Assembly (NCBI GenBank): GCA_019058015.1
Contig: JAHLWH010000122.1
Span: 1 to 51,868 of the forward strand
DNA from: Promethearchaeota archaeon
Lineage (GTDB): Archaea > Asgardarchaeota > Lokiarchaeia > Sigyniarchaeales > SOKP01
Length of the DNA stretch: 51,868 nucleotides
Reading direction: 5' to 3'
The notes beneath the pieces were generated by a model. The model was not told the DNA's origin, did no database searches, and worked only from the letters and a program-made list of their open reading frames with translations. Shown here piece by piece: positions 17,236 through 27,089 of the stretch. Every line of letters begins with the position of its first letter. Position 1 is the stretch's first letter. The translations under genes were made by a program, and so were the position numbers.

Positions 17236-17247
17236 AGTTTTTTTTTT
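17236..17247 (+). terminator. T-tract terminator candidate after SCP2 gene
   Basis: A run of about eleven T in the coding-strand sense follows the SCP2 stop within 35 bases, as in archaeal oligo-T termination. Incomplete termination would still allow read-through into the alcohol dehydrogenase. Confidence 0.35.
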
Positions 17248-17286
17248 AATTTAATAGAACAATAAAAAACATCATAGGAAAAAAAA

Positions 17287-18486
17287 ATGTGGTACTTTTA
17301 TAGTCCTAATATTATATATGGTGAGGATGCACTAAATTTCTTAGAAAATATTCCGGGAGATAAATGTTTTATTGTCACTGATAAAGTAATGGAGGAGTTG
17401 GGTTATTTAAAAATTTTAACAGATAAACTGGAAAAATACGGAAAACAGTATAATGTATATAATGAAATACTCCCTAATCCTCGAGAAACTCATGTAGCAG
17501 AAGCAAGAGAAATGTGCAATTCTTACACTCCTGATTTAATTCTTGCTTTAGGAGGAGGTTCGGTTATGGATGCTGCAAAAATGGTTTGGTGTTTCTATGA
17601 ATTTCCAGAGCTTTCACTTGATGATATCCATCCATTTAGACCCGACCTTCATAATATGGGCAAAAAAGCAAAATTAGTAGCCATACCAACTACTTCAGGA
17701 ACTGGAGCAGAAACAACATACGCTGCAATTATATCAAAATTTGAAAATGATATCTGGAAAAAATTCCTATATGCTCATAAAGGAATAGTTCCTACATATG
17801 CTATAGTAGATCCAATATTCCCCGTAGGAATGCCTTCTAATTTAACTGCTGATACAGGTTTTGATGCATTAGCCCATGCGATTGAAGGAATGGGCTCTGA
17901 GTGGAGAAATGAGTTCAGTGATGCATTGGGGGTTAAAGCTATTGAATTAGTTTTTAAATATCTGCCAATTGCCATTAAAGAAGGTAAGAATATGGAAGCT
18001 AGAGATTACATGCATCAAGCAGCAACTATGGCTGGATTAGCTTTTGGTAATGGAAATGTTCATATAGGACATGGAATGGGTCATAGTTTGGGAGCAATCT
18101 TTCATATTCCTCATGGAAGGGCAGTTGGTGTTGTGCTTAGTTATGTTACACAATTCTGTTTAAATAATCCTGATGAAAAAGATAAATCTATAGAAATTTA
18201 TGCAAAATTAGCGAAACAATTAGGATGGGCAAACTGGGATGAAGATAATAAAAAGGCAGCCTTTACTGTAATCGAGAAAATCAAAGAGCTCCAAAAAGAG
18301 GTCGGAATTCCAAATAAGATTCAAGATTTAGGAATTTCTCGCGAAGATTTTGATAAGAATTTAGATATGCTAATAACTTTATGTTATGAAGATGCAACTA
18401 TTGGAATGGTCCCAAGAAGCGTAAATCCAGAGATATTTAAAAATTTATTTACATATGCTTATGACGGGAAAAATATCGATTTTTAA
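17287..18486 (+). CDS. Iron-containing alcohol dehydrogenase
   Basis: 399 aa, normal length for group III metal-dependent ADHs. Nucleotide-binding GGGSVMDAAK near residue 95, then AIPTTSGTGAE, and the metal ligands DTGFDALAHAIEG and HGMGHSLGAIFHIPHG. Interconverts an alcohol and aldehyde with NAD(P). The genes around it suggest a fatty or isoprenoid alcohol, but the substrate is not readable. A TTG-free, clear ATG follows an A-rich leader. Confidence 0.9.
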   Translation: MWYFYSPNIIYGEDALNFLENIPGDKCFIVTDKVMEELGYLKILTDKLEKYGKQYNVYNEILPNPRETHVAEAREMCNSYTPDLILALGGGSVMDAAKMVWCFYEFPELSLDDIHPFRPDLHNMGKKAKLVAIPTTSGTGAETTYAAIISKFENDIWKKFLYAHKGIVPTYAIVDPIFPVGMPSNLTADTGFDALAHAIEGMGSEWRNEFSDALGVKAIELVFKYLPIAIKEGKNMEARDYMHQAATMAGLAFGNGNVHIGHGMGHSLGAIFHIPHGRAVGVVLSYVTQFCLNNPDEKDKSIEIYAKLAKQLGWANWDEDNKKAAFTVIEKIKELQKEVGIPNKIQDLGISREDFDKNLDMLITLCYEDATIGMVPRSVNPEIFKNLFTYAYDGKNIDF

Positions 18487-18489
18487 ATA

Positions 18490-18516
18490 ATTTTTTTTTA
18501 TTTTTTTCCTTTTTTA
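18490..18516 (+). terminator. T-rich terminator candidate after alcohol dehydrogenase
   Basis: Three consecutive T-runs separated by single A or CC immediately after the stop codon, the typical archaeal intrinsic signal. The next gene begins about 65 bases on. Confidence 0.5.
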
Positions 18517-18579
18517 TCCATAATTGTAAATTCCCATCAAAAAGACAAAAAATAAAAATCAAAACAGAAATATCTTTTT

Positions 18580-20133
18580 ATGCAAGAAAAAATTTTTGAT
18601 GAAAACCGAGATATTTCGACTTATGAAGTTATTGTCGTTGGTGCTGGGCTAGGAGGACTCGGAGCTGCTTGTCAGCTTGCTCTTTTAGGGAAAGAAGTTT
18701 TATTACTCGAAAAACACAACGTACCGGGTGGGTTTGCAACTTCTTTCGTTAGGGGGCGATTTGAGTTTGAAGGAGCTCTGCATGAATTAAGTGATATTGG
18801 GGATGAAACTAATAAAGGAGGTCTTTATAGATACTTAGAAAAAATTGGGATACTCCCCGATAAGCTTAAGTTCAATTATGTTCCAGAGTTTTATCGGAGT
18901 GTGTTTCACGATGGATATGATGTTACTATTCCATTTGGTTTTGAGGAATATACTAATAAATTGATAGAACAATTTCCTGCCGAAAAAAAGGGAATAGAAG
19001 AATTTATGGAAATGTGCAAAGCAATGTTAGCTGGGATTCAGTACATAGCATCTAAGGGCGGTAAATTTTCACCAGGTGAAATCCTTAAAGTACATCCGTG
19101 GCTTGCACGCGTCTCGGGAATCACGCTTCAAGAACTTTTTGATAAATTTTTCAAAGACCAAAAATTAATGTGTGTAATAGCTCAACTCTGGGGATATCTT
19201 GGTTTACCACCGAATAGATTGAATGCATATGCATATATTGCAATGTTAATATTTTACTTAAAATGGGGAGCAGCCTTTCCAATAGGACGATCTCATGCAT
19301 TTACAAGTGCAATGATAAAATCTTTTGAAGAATTAGGAGGGAAAGTAAGATTAAATGCCTTGGTGAATCGTATCCTTGTGGAAAACGGACGAGTTGCTGG
19401 TGTCGAACTTTTAAATGGCGATATTTATCGATGTGAGGCAGTCATATCAAATGTCAATCCAATATGTACGGCAATGAAAATGTTACCACAAGAAATTTTG
19501 CCAGAAAGTTATAAAAAGAGTATTTATGCTCCAGAAATTGGAGTTTCTGCATTTTCAGTCTATATAGGATTAAATGCATCACATAAAAAATTGGGATTTA
19601 ATGCTCATGAAACTTTTATTAATACAACTTACGATACATCCCATGCTTTCGAAACTTTCACAAAAATTGAAGCTCCAATGTATATGGTTGTAGCGTGTTA
19701 TAATCACATTGATGAAACTATATCTCCCCCAGGAACAACACAACTTGTTCTCACTACTCTACAAATGGGCAAACTTTGGCAAGGAGTTTCTCCTGATCAA
19801 TACCACAATATTAAAGATGATATTGCAGATAAAATGATTGCAATAGTTGAACAATATCTCTGCCCAGATTTACGCGATTATATAGAAGTAGCAGAAGCAG
19901 CAACCCCACTTACATATTATAGATACTCAAAAAATATGGAAGGCGCAATATACGGATACACCCAAGACGTCATGAATGGACCAATGCTTCGATTAAAAAG
20001 CCGGGGAGCCATTCCCGGATTATATCAAGTGGGAGCTTGGACTAATTTCGGCGGAGGATACTCAACCACAATCCTTGGTGGCCGAATCGCCGCAGGAATG
20101 TATTTAAAAGATATAAAGGAGGGGAAGTGGTAA
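18580..20133 (+). CDS. CrtI/phytoene desaturase-like FAD-dependent oxidoreductase
   Basis: 517 aa. The Rossmann dinucleotide motif VVGAGLGGLGAACQLA lies near residue 20, followed by LLLEKHNVPGGFATSF. The C-terminal FAD-contact region has GLYQVGAWTNFGGGYSTTILGGRIAA. This is the phytoene desaturase/retinol saturase superfamily of FAD enzymes that saturate or desaturate isoprenoid chains. In archaea such enzymes often reduce double bonds of polyprenyl or membrane lipids. The stop is four bases before the reductase gene, which could supply electrons. Codon use is somewhat GC-richer than its neighbours. Confidence 0.85.
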   Translation: MQEKIFDENRDISTYEVIVVGAGLGGLGAACQLALLGKEVLLLEKHNVPGGFATSFVRGRFEFEGALHELSDIGDETNKGGLYRYLEKIGILPDKLKFNYVPEFYRSVFHDGYDVTIPFGFEEYTNKLIEQFPAEKKGIEEFMEMCKAMLAGIQYIASKGGKFSPGEILKVHPWLARVSGITLQELFDKFFKDQKLMCVIAQLWGYLGLPPNRLNAYAYIAMLIFYLKWGAAFPIGRSHAFTSAMIKSFEELGGKVRLNALVNRILVENGRVAGVELLNGDIYRCEAVISNVNPICTAMKMLPQEILPESYKKSIYAPEIGVSAFSVYIGLNASHKKLGFNAHETFINTTYDTSHAFETFTKIEAPMYMVVACYNHIDETISPPGTTQLVLTTLQMGKLWQGVSPDQYHNIKDDIADKMIAIVEQYLCPDLRDYIEVAEAATPLTYYRYSKNMEGAIYGYTQDVMNGPMLRLKSRGAIPGLYQVGAWTNFGGGYSTTILGGRIAAGMYLKDIKEGKW

Positions 20134-20137
20134 AATC

Positions 20138-21325
20138 ATGATGGAAGATATTAAAAAATATCAAAAAGCCGAAAAATTAAAGAAATGGCGAGATCAAGTT
20201 GAACCAACACCTTGGTATTATGATGGGTTAGAAAACCTATGCAACCGACTCCATCCCCAGAATCAGTTGCTAAAAGTTACTGATATAGAACAACTCTCAA
20301 GAGATACTAAATTGTTTCGATTAGTTTCCGTAAAACCTAAGCAATTATTGGCACCATTCCGTGCCGGTCAATATATTGGCTTTACAATAGAAATAAATAA
20401 TGTCAGAACAAGTCGCCCTTATTCGCTTGTATCATCCCCGAATCAATTAGCGTACTATGAATTAGGCATCAAGAAAAAAGAAGGAGGATTTGTAAGCCCA
20501 TACCTCTTTGAAAACACAAAAGTTGGAGACATTATTGAAGCCACCGAACCCATGGGAAATCTTTACTATAATAGACTTTTCCATGGAAAAAACTTAGTAT
20601 TTATTGCAGGAGGTTCCGGTTGTACTCCATTTATCTCAATGTTGCGAGATATCTCAGAGCGGGATCTTCCCCTTAATGTCTGGATGTTATTCGGATGCTT
20701 AACTGAGGAAGATATTTTATTTCGAAATGTATTAAAAGATATCCAAAAACGACGGTCATATATCAAAGTTGTAAATATTCTCTCGGAAGCAGGTTCTGAA
20801 TGGACCGGAGAATCTGGATTTATTACAAAAGATAAAATTTTAAAAGTAATTGGCTCCATCGAGAAAAAATTCTTTTATATTGTCGGGAATCGACCAATGT
20901 ATCATTTTGTTTTAGATGAATTAAAAGAATTGGGTGTCCCACAACATCGTATCGCACATGAGGCTTTCGGAGTGCCAGATGACATAACTCAGATTATGGG
21001 ATGGCCAGTAGAGATTGATACATCTAAAAAAATTCAAATTACTATTGATTTTAGGCGATATGGAAAGATCGAACAAAAAGTAATTGAAGCATCATGTACA
21101 GAGCCCATATTAAACAGCCTCGAACGTGCAGAACTGAAAGAACTCGAAATTAAAAGTGGGTGTCGCTCTGGGGAATGTGCTCTCTGCAGGACGAAACTCG
21201 TATTCGGTAAAATTTTTATACCACCTGAAGTAACAACCAGAGAGGCCGATAAAAACTATAATTTTATCCACCCATGCATTTCTTATCCAATCACTGACAT
21301 TCACTTAAATTTAAATGAAACCTAA
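20138..21325 (+). CDS. FAD/NAD-binding reductase with C-terminal plant-type [2Fe-2S] ferredoxin
   Basis: 395 aa. An FNR-type FAD domain (FRAGQYIGFTIEI, RTSRPYSLVSSP) comes first. The NAD domain follows (FIAGGSGCTPFISMLRD, FYIVGNRPMYHFV), then a ferredoxin domain with GCRSGECALC (Cys-x4-Cys-x2-Cys) and a fourth Cys in HPCISYP. It moves electrons from NAD(P)H through FAD to the iron-sulfur cluster and on to a partner, most likely the adjacent CrtI-like flavoprotein. The ribosome-binding site AGGAGGGG lies inside the end of the preceding gene, so the two are coupled. Confidence 0.9.
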   Translation: MMEDIKKYQKAEKLKKWRDQVEPTPWYYDGLENLCNRLHPQNQLLKVTDIEQLSRDTKLFRLVSVKPKQLLAPFRAGQYIGFTIEINNVRTSRPYSLVSSPNQLAYYELGIKKKEGGFVSPYLFENTKVGDIIEATEPMGNLYYNRLFHGKNLVFIAGGSGCTPFISMLRDISERDLPLNVWMLFGCLTEEDILFRNVLKDIQKRRSYIKVVNILSEAGSEWTGESGFITKDKILKVIGSIEKKFFYIVGNRPMYHFVLDELKELGVPQHRIAHEAFGVPDDITQIMGWPVEIDTSKKIQITIDFRRYGKIEQKVIEASCTEPILNSLERAELKELEIKSGCRSGECALCRTKLVFGKIFIPPEVTTREADKNYNFIHPCISYPITDIHLNLNET

Positions 21326-21328
21326 AGC

Positions 21329-21352
21329 TTTTCTTTTTTATTTCTTTTTTTA
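21329..21352 (+). terminator. T-rich terminator candidate after reductase
   Basis: Repeated T-runs begin four bases after the stop codon, ahead of a 150-base spacer with TATA-like text before the acyl-CoA synthetase. Confidence 0.45.
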
Positions 21353-21479
21353 ATCGTTTTTCAATTTAGATCAAAATTAAGAAAAGAGAGTCTGAAATTA
21401 TCAAGTTTTAAATTTAATTTGATCTAATATATAGTATTATCTTTTTTAATTATTAAAAATAAAAAATGATGATTTAAAA

Positions 21480-23177
21480 GTGAGTGTAGAAAAAATTTGG
21501 TTAAAATCATATGATAAACACGTCCCTGAAACCCTAACCTATTCAAATGATGATGTCGGAACCGCTATGAGTAAAGCGATGAATAGATTCCCAGATAGAA
21601 TTGCATTTCATTTCATGGATTATACGATGACTTATAAAGAACTATTTGAATTATGTCAAATATTTGCCTCGTTTTTGCAAAAAAATGGTTTAAAAAAGGG
21701 TGATGTCGTTTCTGTAAATCTTGCAAATATGCCCCAATACTTAATCGCTGTTTATGGGACTTATCTAGCAGGTGGTACTGTTGCTGGATGCTCTCCCCTC
21801 TTAAGTGCTGATGAGATGGCTTTTCAGTTAAATGATAGTAGTGCTAAATTTTTAGTTACTATGGATATTATTTACGCAAAAAGAATGCCCCAAATTCTGG
21901 ATAATTTACCAAAACTCGAAGTTATCATTCCTACAAATATTTCTGAATATATGGGGTTCTCTAGTTTTAAAGTATTTATGGGTAAGTTAATAAAAAAAAT
22001 TCCTAAGGGGAAAATAAAACCATGGCCAGGAAAAAAAGTAGTTCCTTTTCAAGAAGTAATGACCACTCCAATCGATATAAAAAAAGTTGAAATTGACCCT
22101 AAAAAAGATTTAGCATTAATTCAATATACAGGTGGAACCACTGGAACTCCCAAAGGAACTGAAATTACTCATTTTAATTGGATAGCGAATATGCATCAAT
22201 TTGATGTATGGCTTAAGAGAGAAATAGGAACTGATGTTGTTCTTTGTGCTTTTCCTTATTTCCACATCGCCGGATTCTTTGTTGGGTTATTCTTGACGTA
22301 TATTTCAGCCTCATCTATTATTATAGCAAATCCACGTGACACAGATCATATAATTCATGAAATGATCGATAAAAAAATTACTGTTTTTGGAAATGTGCCT
22401 ACTTTGTTTTTAATGGTTCAACGTAATCCAAAATCCAAGGAAATCCCAGATGAAATATTGGATAACATTACTTTATATGTTTCTGGAGCTGCACCCTTTC
22501 CAGCTGAAGCAGTTAGAGATTTTGAAAAAGATTTTCATTCGGCAAATAAGTTCGTAGAGGTTTATGGTATGACCGAAACAGCAGTTTTGGCTACGGTAAA
22601 TCCTGCATTTGGCAAGAAGAAGATTGGAAGTGTTGGTCTTCCATTACCCGATACAGAGATAAAACTTGTGGATGTAGAAACCGGAGAACAGGTTGAACTC
22701 GGTAAGCCTGGTGAAATATTGATAAAAGGGCCACAAGTAGTACGAGGATATCATAATAAACCTGATGCTACAGCAGTAACTTTTACTGAGGGATGGATAC
22801 ACACAGGAGATGTAGGTATTTTTGATGAAGAAGGATATTTAAGAATAGTTGACCGCACAAAAGACATGCTGAGTGTATCCGGATTTAAGGTTTATAGTGT
22901 GCATGTTGAAGATGTAATGACCAAACATCCAGACATACAATTAATGGCAATCATTGGACTCCCTGATAAAGACAGGCCGGGAAGCGAAATTGTGAAAGCT
23001 GTAATTCAATTAAAAGAAGGAATTGAAGCAACTGATAAAGTGAAAGAAAACATTAAGAAATTTGCGCAGGAGAATCTGGCAAAGTATGAAGTTCCAAAAC
23101 AATGGGATTTTCGTGATGAACTCCCATTAACAGCAATTGGTAAAGTGCTGAAAAGAGCACTTAGAGAAGAAAAGTAA
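21480..23177 (+). CDS. AMP-forming acyl-CoA synthetase
   Basis: 565 aa of the ANL superfamily. ATP-loop YTGGTTGTPKGT, YGMTETAVL, the hinge region TGDVGIFDEEGYLRIVDRTKDM and the distal catalytic Lys in AIGKVLKRAL are all present. It activates a carboxylic acid to acyl-AMP and then acyl-CoA, feeding the surrounding CoA-ester enzymes. The track start is a GTG (21480) followed by SVEK; no better ATG lies nearby. One of four such genes in the window, more distant from the 31296/33349 pair. Confidence 0.9.
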   Translation: MSVEKIWLKSYDKHVPETLTYSNDDVGTAMSKAMNRFPDRIAFHFMDYTMTYKELFELCQIFASFLQKNGLKKGDVVSVNLANMPQYLIAVYGTYLAGGTVAGCSPLLSADEMAFQLNDSSAKFLVTMDIIYAKRMPQILDNLPKLEVIIPTNISEYMGFSSFKVFMGKLIKKIPKGKIKPWPGKKVVPFQEVMTTPIDIKKVEIDPKKDLALIQYTGGTTGTPKGTEITHFNWIANMHQFDVWLKREIGTDVVLCAFPYFHIAGFFVGLFLTYISASSIIIANPRDTDHIIHEMIDKKITVFGNVPTLFLMVQRNPKSKEIPDEILDNITLYVSGAAPFPAEAVRDFEKDFHSANKFVEVYGMTETAVLATVNPAFGKKKIGSVGLPLPDTEIKLVDVETGEQVELGKPGEILIKGPQVVRGYHNKPDATAVTFTEGWIHTGDVGIFDEEGYLRIVDRTKDMLSVSGFKVYSVHVEDVMTKHPDIQLMAIIGLPDKDRPGSEIVKAVIQLKEGIEATDKVKENIKKFAQENLAKYEVPKQWDFRDELPLTAIGKVLKRALREEK

Positions 23178-23180
23178 TAA

Positions 23181-23218
23181 TATTTTATTTCTTAAATTTC
23201 TATTTTTTATTTTTTTTA
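23181..23218 (+). terminator. T-rich terminator candidate after acyl-CoA synthetase
   Basis: A series of T-runs (attttatttc, ttttttattttttttt) directly after the stop, marking the end of the plus-strand lipid block. Confidence 0.45.
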
Positions 23219-23348
23219 AATTCTTTATTTTGTTATTTACAAAGCAAATTTTTTTTATTTAGCACTCTTATACTATAAAAGAGAGAGAACTTATATGTAA
23301 TCATAAAATATTCAAAAATCTAGTAAATATACAATTATTTGAAAAATT

Positions 23349-23702
23349 TTGCTGAATCTTAAAGAAATCTTGAAAAAAAAAGCTGAAAGAAAAAGAAAAT
23401 TACTTTCATCTTTGGAGTCTCTAATAGATCAATTAAAAAATCTTGGAGCATTAAAAATCATTCTTTTTGGATCCCTTGTAAGAGATGAAATAGATATAGA
23501 TAGTGATCTCGATTTATTTGTAATCATGCCTTCAAATATGACCGGAAAGAAATGGTTGAATTTAATATACAGTGAAGTTGAAAGGGGAATTTCATCAGAT
23601 ATAATTGTGTTTAATCTTGAAGAATTTAACAAAAATTTGCCTTATAGTTCTTTTTTGAATAACATCGTTAACTCAGGAAGAGTTATATATGAAAAAACCT
23701 AA
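23349..23702 (+). CDS. MNT-type nucleotidyltransferase (antitoxin of MNT/HEPN pair)
   Basis: 117 aa minimal nucleotidyltransferase. Signature GSLVRDEIDIDSDLDLF (GS-x-x-R then D-x-D) near residue 40, with a later Asp in SSDIIVF. The known role of such proteins is AMPylation or other silencing of a partner HEPN RNase. Start is a TTG at 23349. It overlaps the HEPN gene by 14 bases, the usual order for this module. Standing alone between metabolic genes, it looks like an accessory module. Confidence 0.83.
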   Translation: MLNLKEILKKKAERKRKLLSSLESLIDQLKNLGALKIILFGSLVRDEIDIDSDLDLFVIMPSNMTGKKWLNLIYSEVERGISSDIIVFNLEEFNKNLPYSSFLNNIVNSGRVIYEKT

Positions 23703-24105
23703 TAAAGAAGAAGCATTGAGATGGTTTACTCAAGCACAGGATGAATTTCTCGATTCAGATGATTTAAGAAAAAGAGAGCGATTTTATCTTGCCTTATTTC
23801 ATTTCCAACAAGCCGCAATAAAAGCACTTAAAGCATTTTTATATTTAAAAGTGAAATCCATAGAAGTTTTTTTTACACATTCCATTAATGATTTACTAAA
23901 TGTGGCAATTGAAATCGATACAGAATTCAAGGAAATCGCATCCGTGAAGAAGTTAGACCAATATTATATTCCAACAAGATATCCAAACGGACTTCCCAGG
24001 GGAATACCTTCTAGATATTTCGATGATCCCAGAGAAGCAAAGGATGCAATGCTACTGGCTAAGAAATTGATTGATCTGGTTGAAAAAAAATTGAAACAAG
24101 AATAG
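23689..24105 (+). CDS. HEPN domain protein (toxin-like partner of MNT)
   Basis: 138 aa, all helical, with the HEPN-family sequence RFYLALFHFQQAAIKALKAFL (an R-x6-H arrangement) near residue 30-55 and a second helix pair after THSINDLLNVA. HEPN proteins paired with MNT are RNases or their inactive relatives. This one belongs to the PF05168-like type rather than HepT. The ATG lies inside the MNT gene's end, giving translational coupling. Confidence 0.82.
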   Translation: MKKPNKEEALRWFTQAQDEFLDSDDLRKRERFYLALFHFQQAAIKALKAFLYLKVKSIEVFFTHSINDLLNVAIEIDTEFKEIASVKKLDQYYIPTRYPNGLPRGIPSRYFDDPREAKDAMLLAKKLIDLVEKKLKQE

Positions 24106-24191
24106 AGGGATATTTCGAATGTGTATTAATATTGATAAAAAGGAAAAAAAGAAATGATTAAATTAATAATCATTTAATGAATCTTTAAACT

Positions 24192-25631
24192 TTAACTATT
24201 AATTTCTTCTTGTTTTTTAGCAACAGGAGGTTTGAATCCTTCAGGAAATGGAGATTTATAGGGACTATCTTTAGTAGCTTCCTCAAATTCCAATTTTGCT
24301 CGATCAACTAATTCGAGATTGCTCATGAATTCTATAGCAGATAATGCTAATATTTTTGCTGCTGTTAACATACCTTTATGACCAATACTCATACCTGACG
24401 TGCATACATTTTGCCAAGAGTGCTGTGGAGATCCCATAATTTGACAAGTTGTAGCAAATTCACCCAATGGCGTGACTCTTGATACATCAGAAACATCTGA
24501 AGAGCCAGGCATAATTTTTCCTTTGCCGATTCCAGGAATTATAATTGTGTTTAAGGGTTGACTAAAAATTTGCTGAGCCATTTTTTGGAAATTAGGAGGA
24601 ATTAAACTTGTAAAAGCATCCAATGTACCAGGCGGTAAAGTTTTTTTGAGTCTCTCTGCAAATTCTCGATCTTTCTCATCAAATTTAGGACTACCAACCT
24701 TTTTCATTTTAGAAAGAATTACAGCTCCGATTACATCATTACGTAAAGGATTGTATGTTCCTCCTAAAAAATCTATTTCCATTTTGGTTTCTGTCATTAA
24801 TGTCGCACCTTCAGCTACTTTAATTACGCGTTTATAAAGTTTCTCAACCGAATGACGCTCAGGTGCTCTAATAAAGTAATACACTTCTGCTTCATCTGGT
24901 ACAACATTTGGGGCTTTACCACCATTTGTAATTACATAATGAATTCTAGCTTCAGGTATCATATGTTCTCGCATATAATTAACACCAATATTCATAAGTT
25001 CTACAGCATCTAATGCACTGCGTCCATTTTGTGGATCAAAAGCTGCATGAGCTGTACGACCATGGAATCTAAATTTCACATAATTTATTGCTAAAAGTGA
25101 CACATCAGCTAATGCATTCATAAAAGCAGGATGCCATGTTAGAGTAATATCTACGTCTTTAAATGATCCAGCTTTTATCATATAACCCTTACTGTTAAAT
25201 TTTTCCTCCGCGGGACAGCCATAATATCTAATAGTTCCATCAGTATCTCCAGCAATAATTGCATTTTTTACTGCTAAAACAGCTCCCAAAGAACCTGTTC
25301 CTAGTAAATTATGCCCACACCCATGTCCTGGCGCCCCTTCTTTTAATGGTTTTTTTATTGGTTCAGCTATTTGACTTAAACCTGGCAAGGCGTCATATTC
25401 GCCTAAAATGGCAATCACAGGCTTCTTATTACCATAGCTAGCATAAAATGCTGTAGGCATTCCTGCTACATTTTTTTCAACCGAAAAACCCTCCTCTTTT
25501 AATGTTTTAATTAAAAGATTTGTAGATTTGAATTCTTGAAATCCTACTTCTGCAAATTCCCAAATTTTATTACTAATATCTATTAATCTTTGCCGATTTT
25601 CTTTAATCCAATTTGCAAATTTTTTTGACAA
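24192..25631 (-). CDS. M20 family amidohydrolase (AbgB-like)
   Basis: 479 aa. Metal-binding motifs of the M20 amidohydrolase group: ILGEYDALPGLSQ, GHGCGHNLLGTGS, PAEEKFNSKG and TLTWHPAFMNA, with the dimerisation domain containing RTAHAAFDPQNGRSALDA. Closest in style to the AbgB p-aminobenzoyl-glutamate hydrolase subunit. It probably hydrolyses an N-acyl or peptide bond; the substrate is unknown. Start is TTG at 25631. Minus strand, likely transcribed after the MFS transporter, which could import its substrate. Confidence 0.88.
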   Translation of the reverse strand: MSKKFANWIKENRQRLIDISNKIWEFAEVGFQEFKSTNLLIKTLKEEGFSVEKNVAGMPTAFYASYGNKKPVIAILGEYDALPGLSQIAEPIKKPLKEGAPGHGCGHNLLGTGSLGAVLAVKNAIIAGDTDGTIRYYGCPAEEKFNSKGYMIKAGSFKDVDITLTWHPAFMNALADVSLLAINYVKFRFHGRTAHAAFDPQNGRSALDAVELMNIGVNYMREHMIPEARIHYVITNGGKAPNVVPDEAEVYYFIRAPERHSVEKLYKRVIKVAEGATLMTETKMEIDFLGGTYNPLRNDVIGAVILSKMKKVGSPKFDEKDREFAERLKKTLPPGTLDAFTSLIPPNFQKMAQQIFSQPLNTIIIPGIGKGKIMPGSSDVSDVSRVTPLGEFATTCQIMGSPQHSWQNVCTSGMSIGHKGMLTAAKILALSAIEFMSNLELVDRAKLEFEEATKDSPYKSPFPEGFKPPVAKKQEEINS

Positions 25632-25717
25632 ATTTATTCCCTTTTTTTAATAGGTGCGTTTCCAATAATAAAAATGATTAAAAAAAAATATATGTTTTAT
25701 ATTATAATTAAATTTTA

Positions 25718-27022
25718 CTATTGTTTCTTAGTTTTATGCTCATATGTTTTTGGATCGAGAGTCAAAAACGTTATTATACCTACATTTGAAAGAATTGCCA
25801 TAAATATAAAAACAACAGAATAAATAAGATATGTATCTGAAGTAATTTCTGACATTAATTCAAATATTATTCCAGTGAGAATTAATCCTAACATCGTCCC
25901 AAAATTAACAAATGAAGCACTTAGAGCAAAATAAGAACTGCGAACCTCATGATATTCTCTTGAATATCCACTAGCAATAGCACCAAAACTCGAGTGACTC
26001 CAACCACTCGCAGATCCTACTATGATTACAAAAATTAATAATATTACTACAGAAACAGGAATTAGTAATAAAAGTAAAGAACCTGTTATAAGAACTAGTG
26101 ACAAATAATAAGCAAATCTTCTTGATTTTAAATCTGCAAAGTAACCTCCGAGAATGGCACCTAATAGTATGCCTCCTCCTGCTATTGCTGATATAAAAGC
26201 TATTGGTTCATATAAATTAATTTCTGCTTCCAACATTTCAATAGTAGCACCTTCAGCCGCAATTATACCTGCACGGATCAAAATGTAAAGAGAAATAACT
26301 GAAAAAATGACTCCATCAATAATCGCAGTAAAAAAAGAAAAACTGAATAGTTTCCAGTTTTCACCTTTACCGATTATTAATTTAAGATTACTTAAGTAAT
26401 TTACTTTTCTTGGTTCTTCAATATCTTTAATATAAAGAATAAATGTCGCAAAGACTATAGTTAAGATTCCTAACATAATAAATATTAAATCTAATGGCAT
26501 TATATACATAAAAAGTAAAATTGCCGGACCACCAAGCACTATTCCTGCAGATCTAAATCCCCATGTTGCCCCTTGAATACGACCTAATTGATTTTTAGGA
26601 GTAATGTCGAGAATAAACCCATCTATCACAGTATCTGACATAGCCAATCCGAACATAGAAAAGAAACCCACTAAAATAATAATTGCAATAACTGCGCTAG
26701 GATTCGCATTAACTAGAATAGGTAAAAACATCACAACTAATCCACTAAAAATCAATGCTCCAAGAATCCACGGTTTTCTTCTTCCTAGTTTTTTAATACC
26801 ATACTTATCACTTAAAGCACCAAAAATTATTTTAATTATGAAGGGGATCATAATTATTGATCCTAAGAAGGCAATAGTAGAAGCTTCTACCGAACCTAGT
26901 ATTTCAAGTAAATAAATTGGTATAATAACCATAAACATACTTTGGGTTATTCCTTGTATTAAATAAAGCAGCGAGAAAATTAGAATATAAATATTTTTAA
27001 ATTGGTATTCTTGTTTTTCCAT
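25718..27022 (-). CDS. MFS transporter, 12 membrane helices
   Basis: About 434 aa, almost entirely hydrophobic helices. The loop between helices 2 and 3 reads GALSDKYGIKKLGRRKPWILG, the GxxxDxxGRRxPW motif of sugar- or drug-type MFS carriers, and a matching loop GGYFADLKSRRFAYY opens the second half. The track start is a GTG at 27031, but ATG 27022 (MEKQEYQF) is more likely. Substrate unknown. Same strand as the M20 hydrolase with an 86-base gap. Confidence 0.85.
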   Translation of the reverse strand: MEKQEYQFKNIYILIFSLLYLIQGITQSMFMVIIPIYLLEILGSVEASTIAFLGSIIMIPFIIKIIFGALSDKYGIKKLGRRKPWILGALIFSGLVVMFLPILVNANPSAVIAIIILVGFFSMFGLAMSDTVIDGFILDITPKNQLGRIQGATWGFRSAGIVLGGPAILLFMYIMPLDLIFIMLGILTIVFATFILYIKDIEEPRKVNYLSNLKLIIGKGENWKLFSFSFFTAIIDGVIFSVISLYILIRAGIIAAEGATIEMLEAEINLYEPIAFISAIAGGGILLGAILGGYFADLKSRRFAYYLSLVLITGSLLLLLIPVSVVILLIFVIIVGSASGWSHSSFGAIASGYSREYHEVRSSYFALSASFVNFGTMLGLILTGIIFELMSEITSDTYLIYSVVFIFMAILSNVGIITFLTLDPKTYEHKTKKQ

Positions 27023-27089
27023 AATATACACTTATTTTTTTGATAAGAAATTCTAAAAGCCATATAACGCTCAACCTTACTATTAATAA
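27023..27089. other. Short gap upstream of the MFS transporter
   Basis: A/T-rich promoter region of the MFS gene on the minus strand, bounded by the gene fragments that follow. Nothing else seen. Confidence 0.3.
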
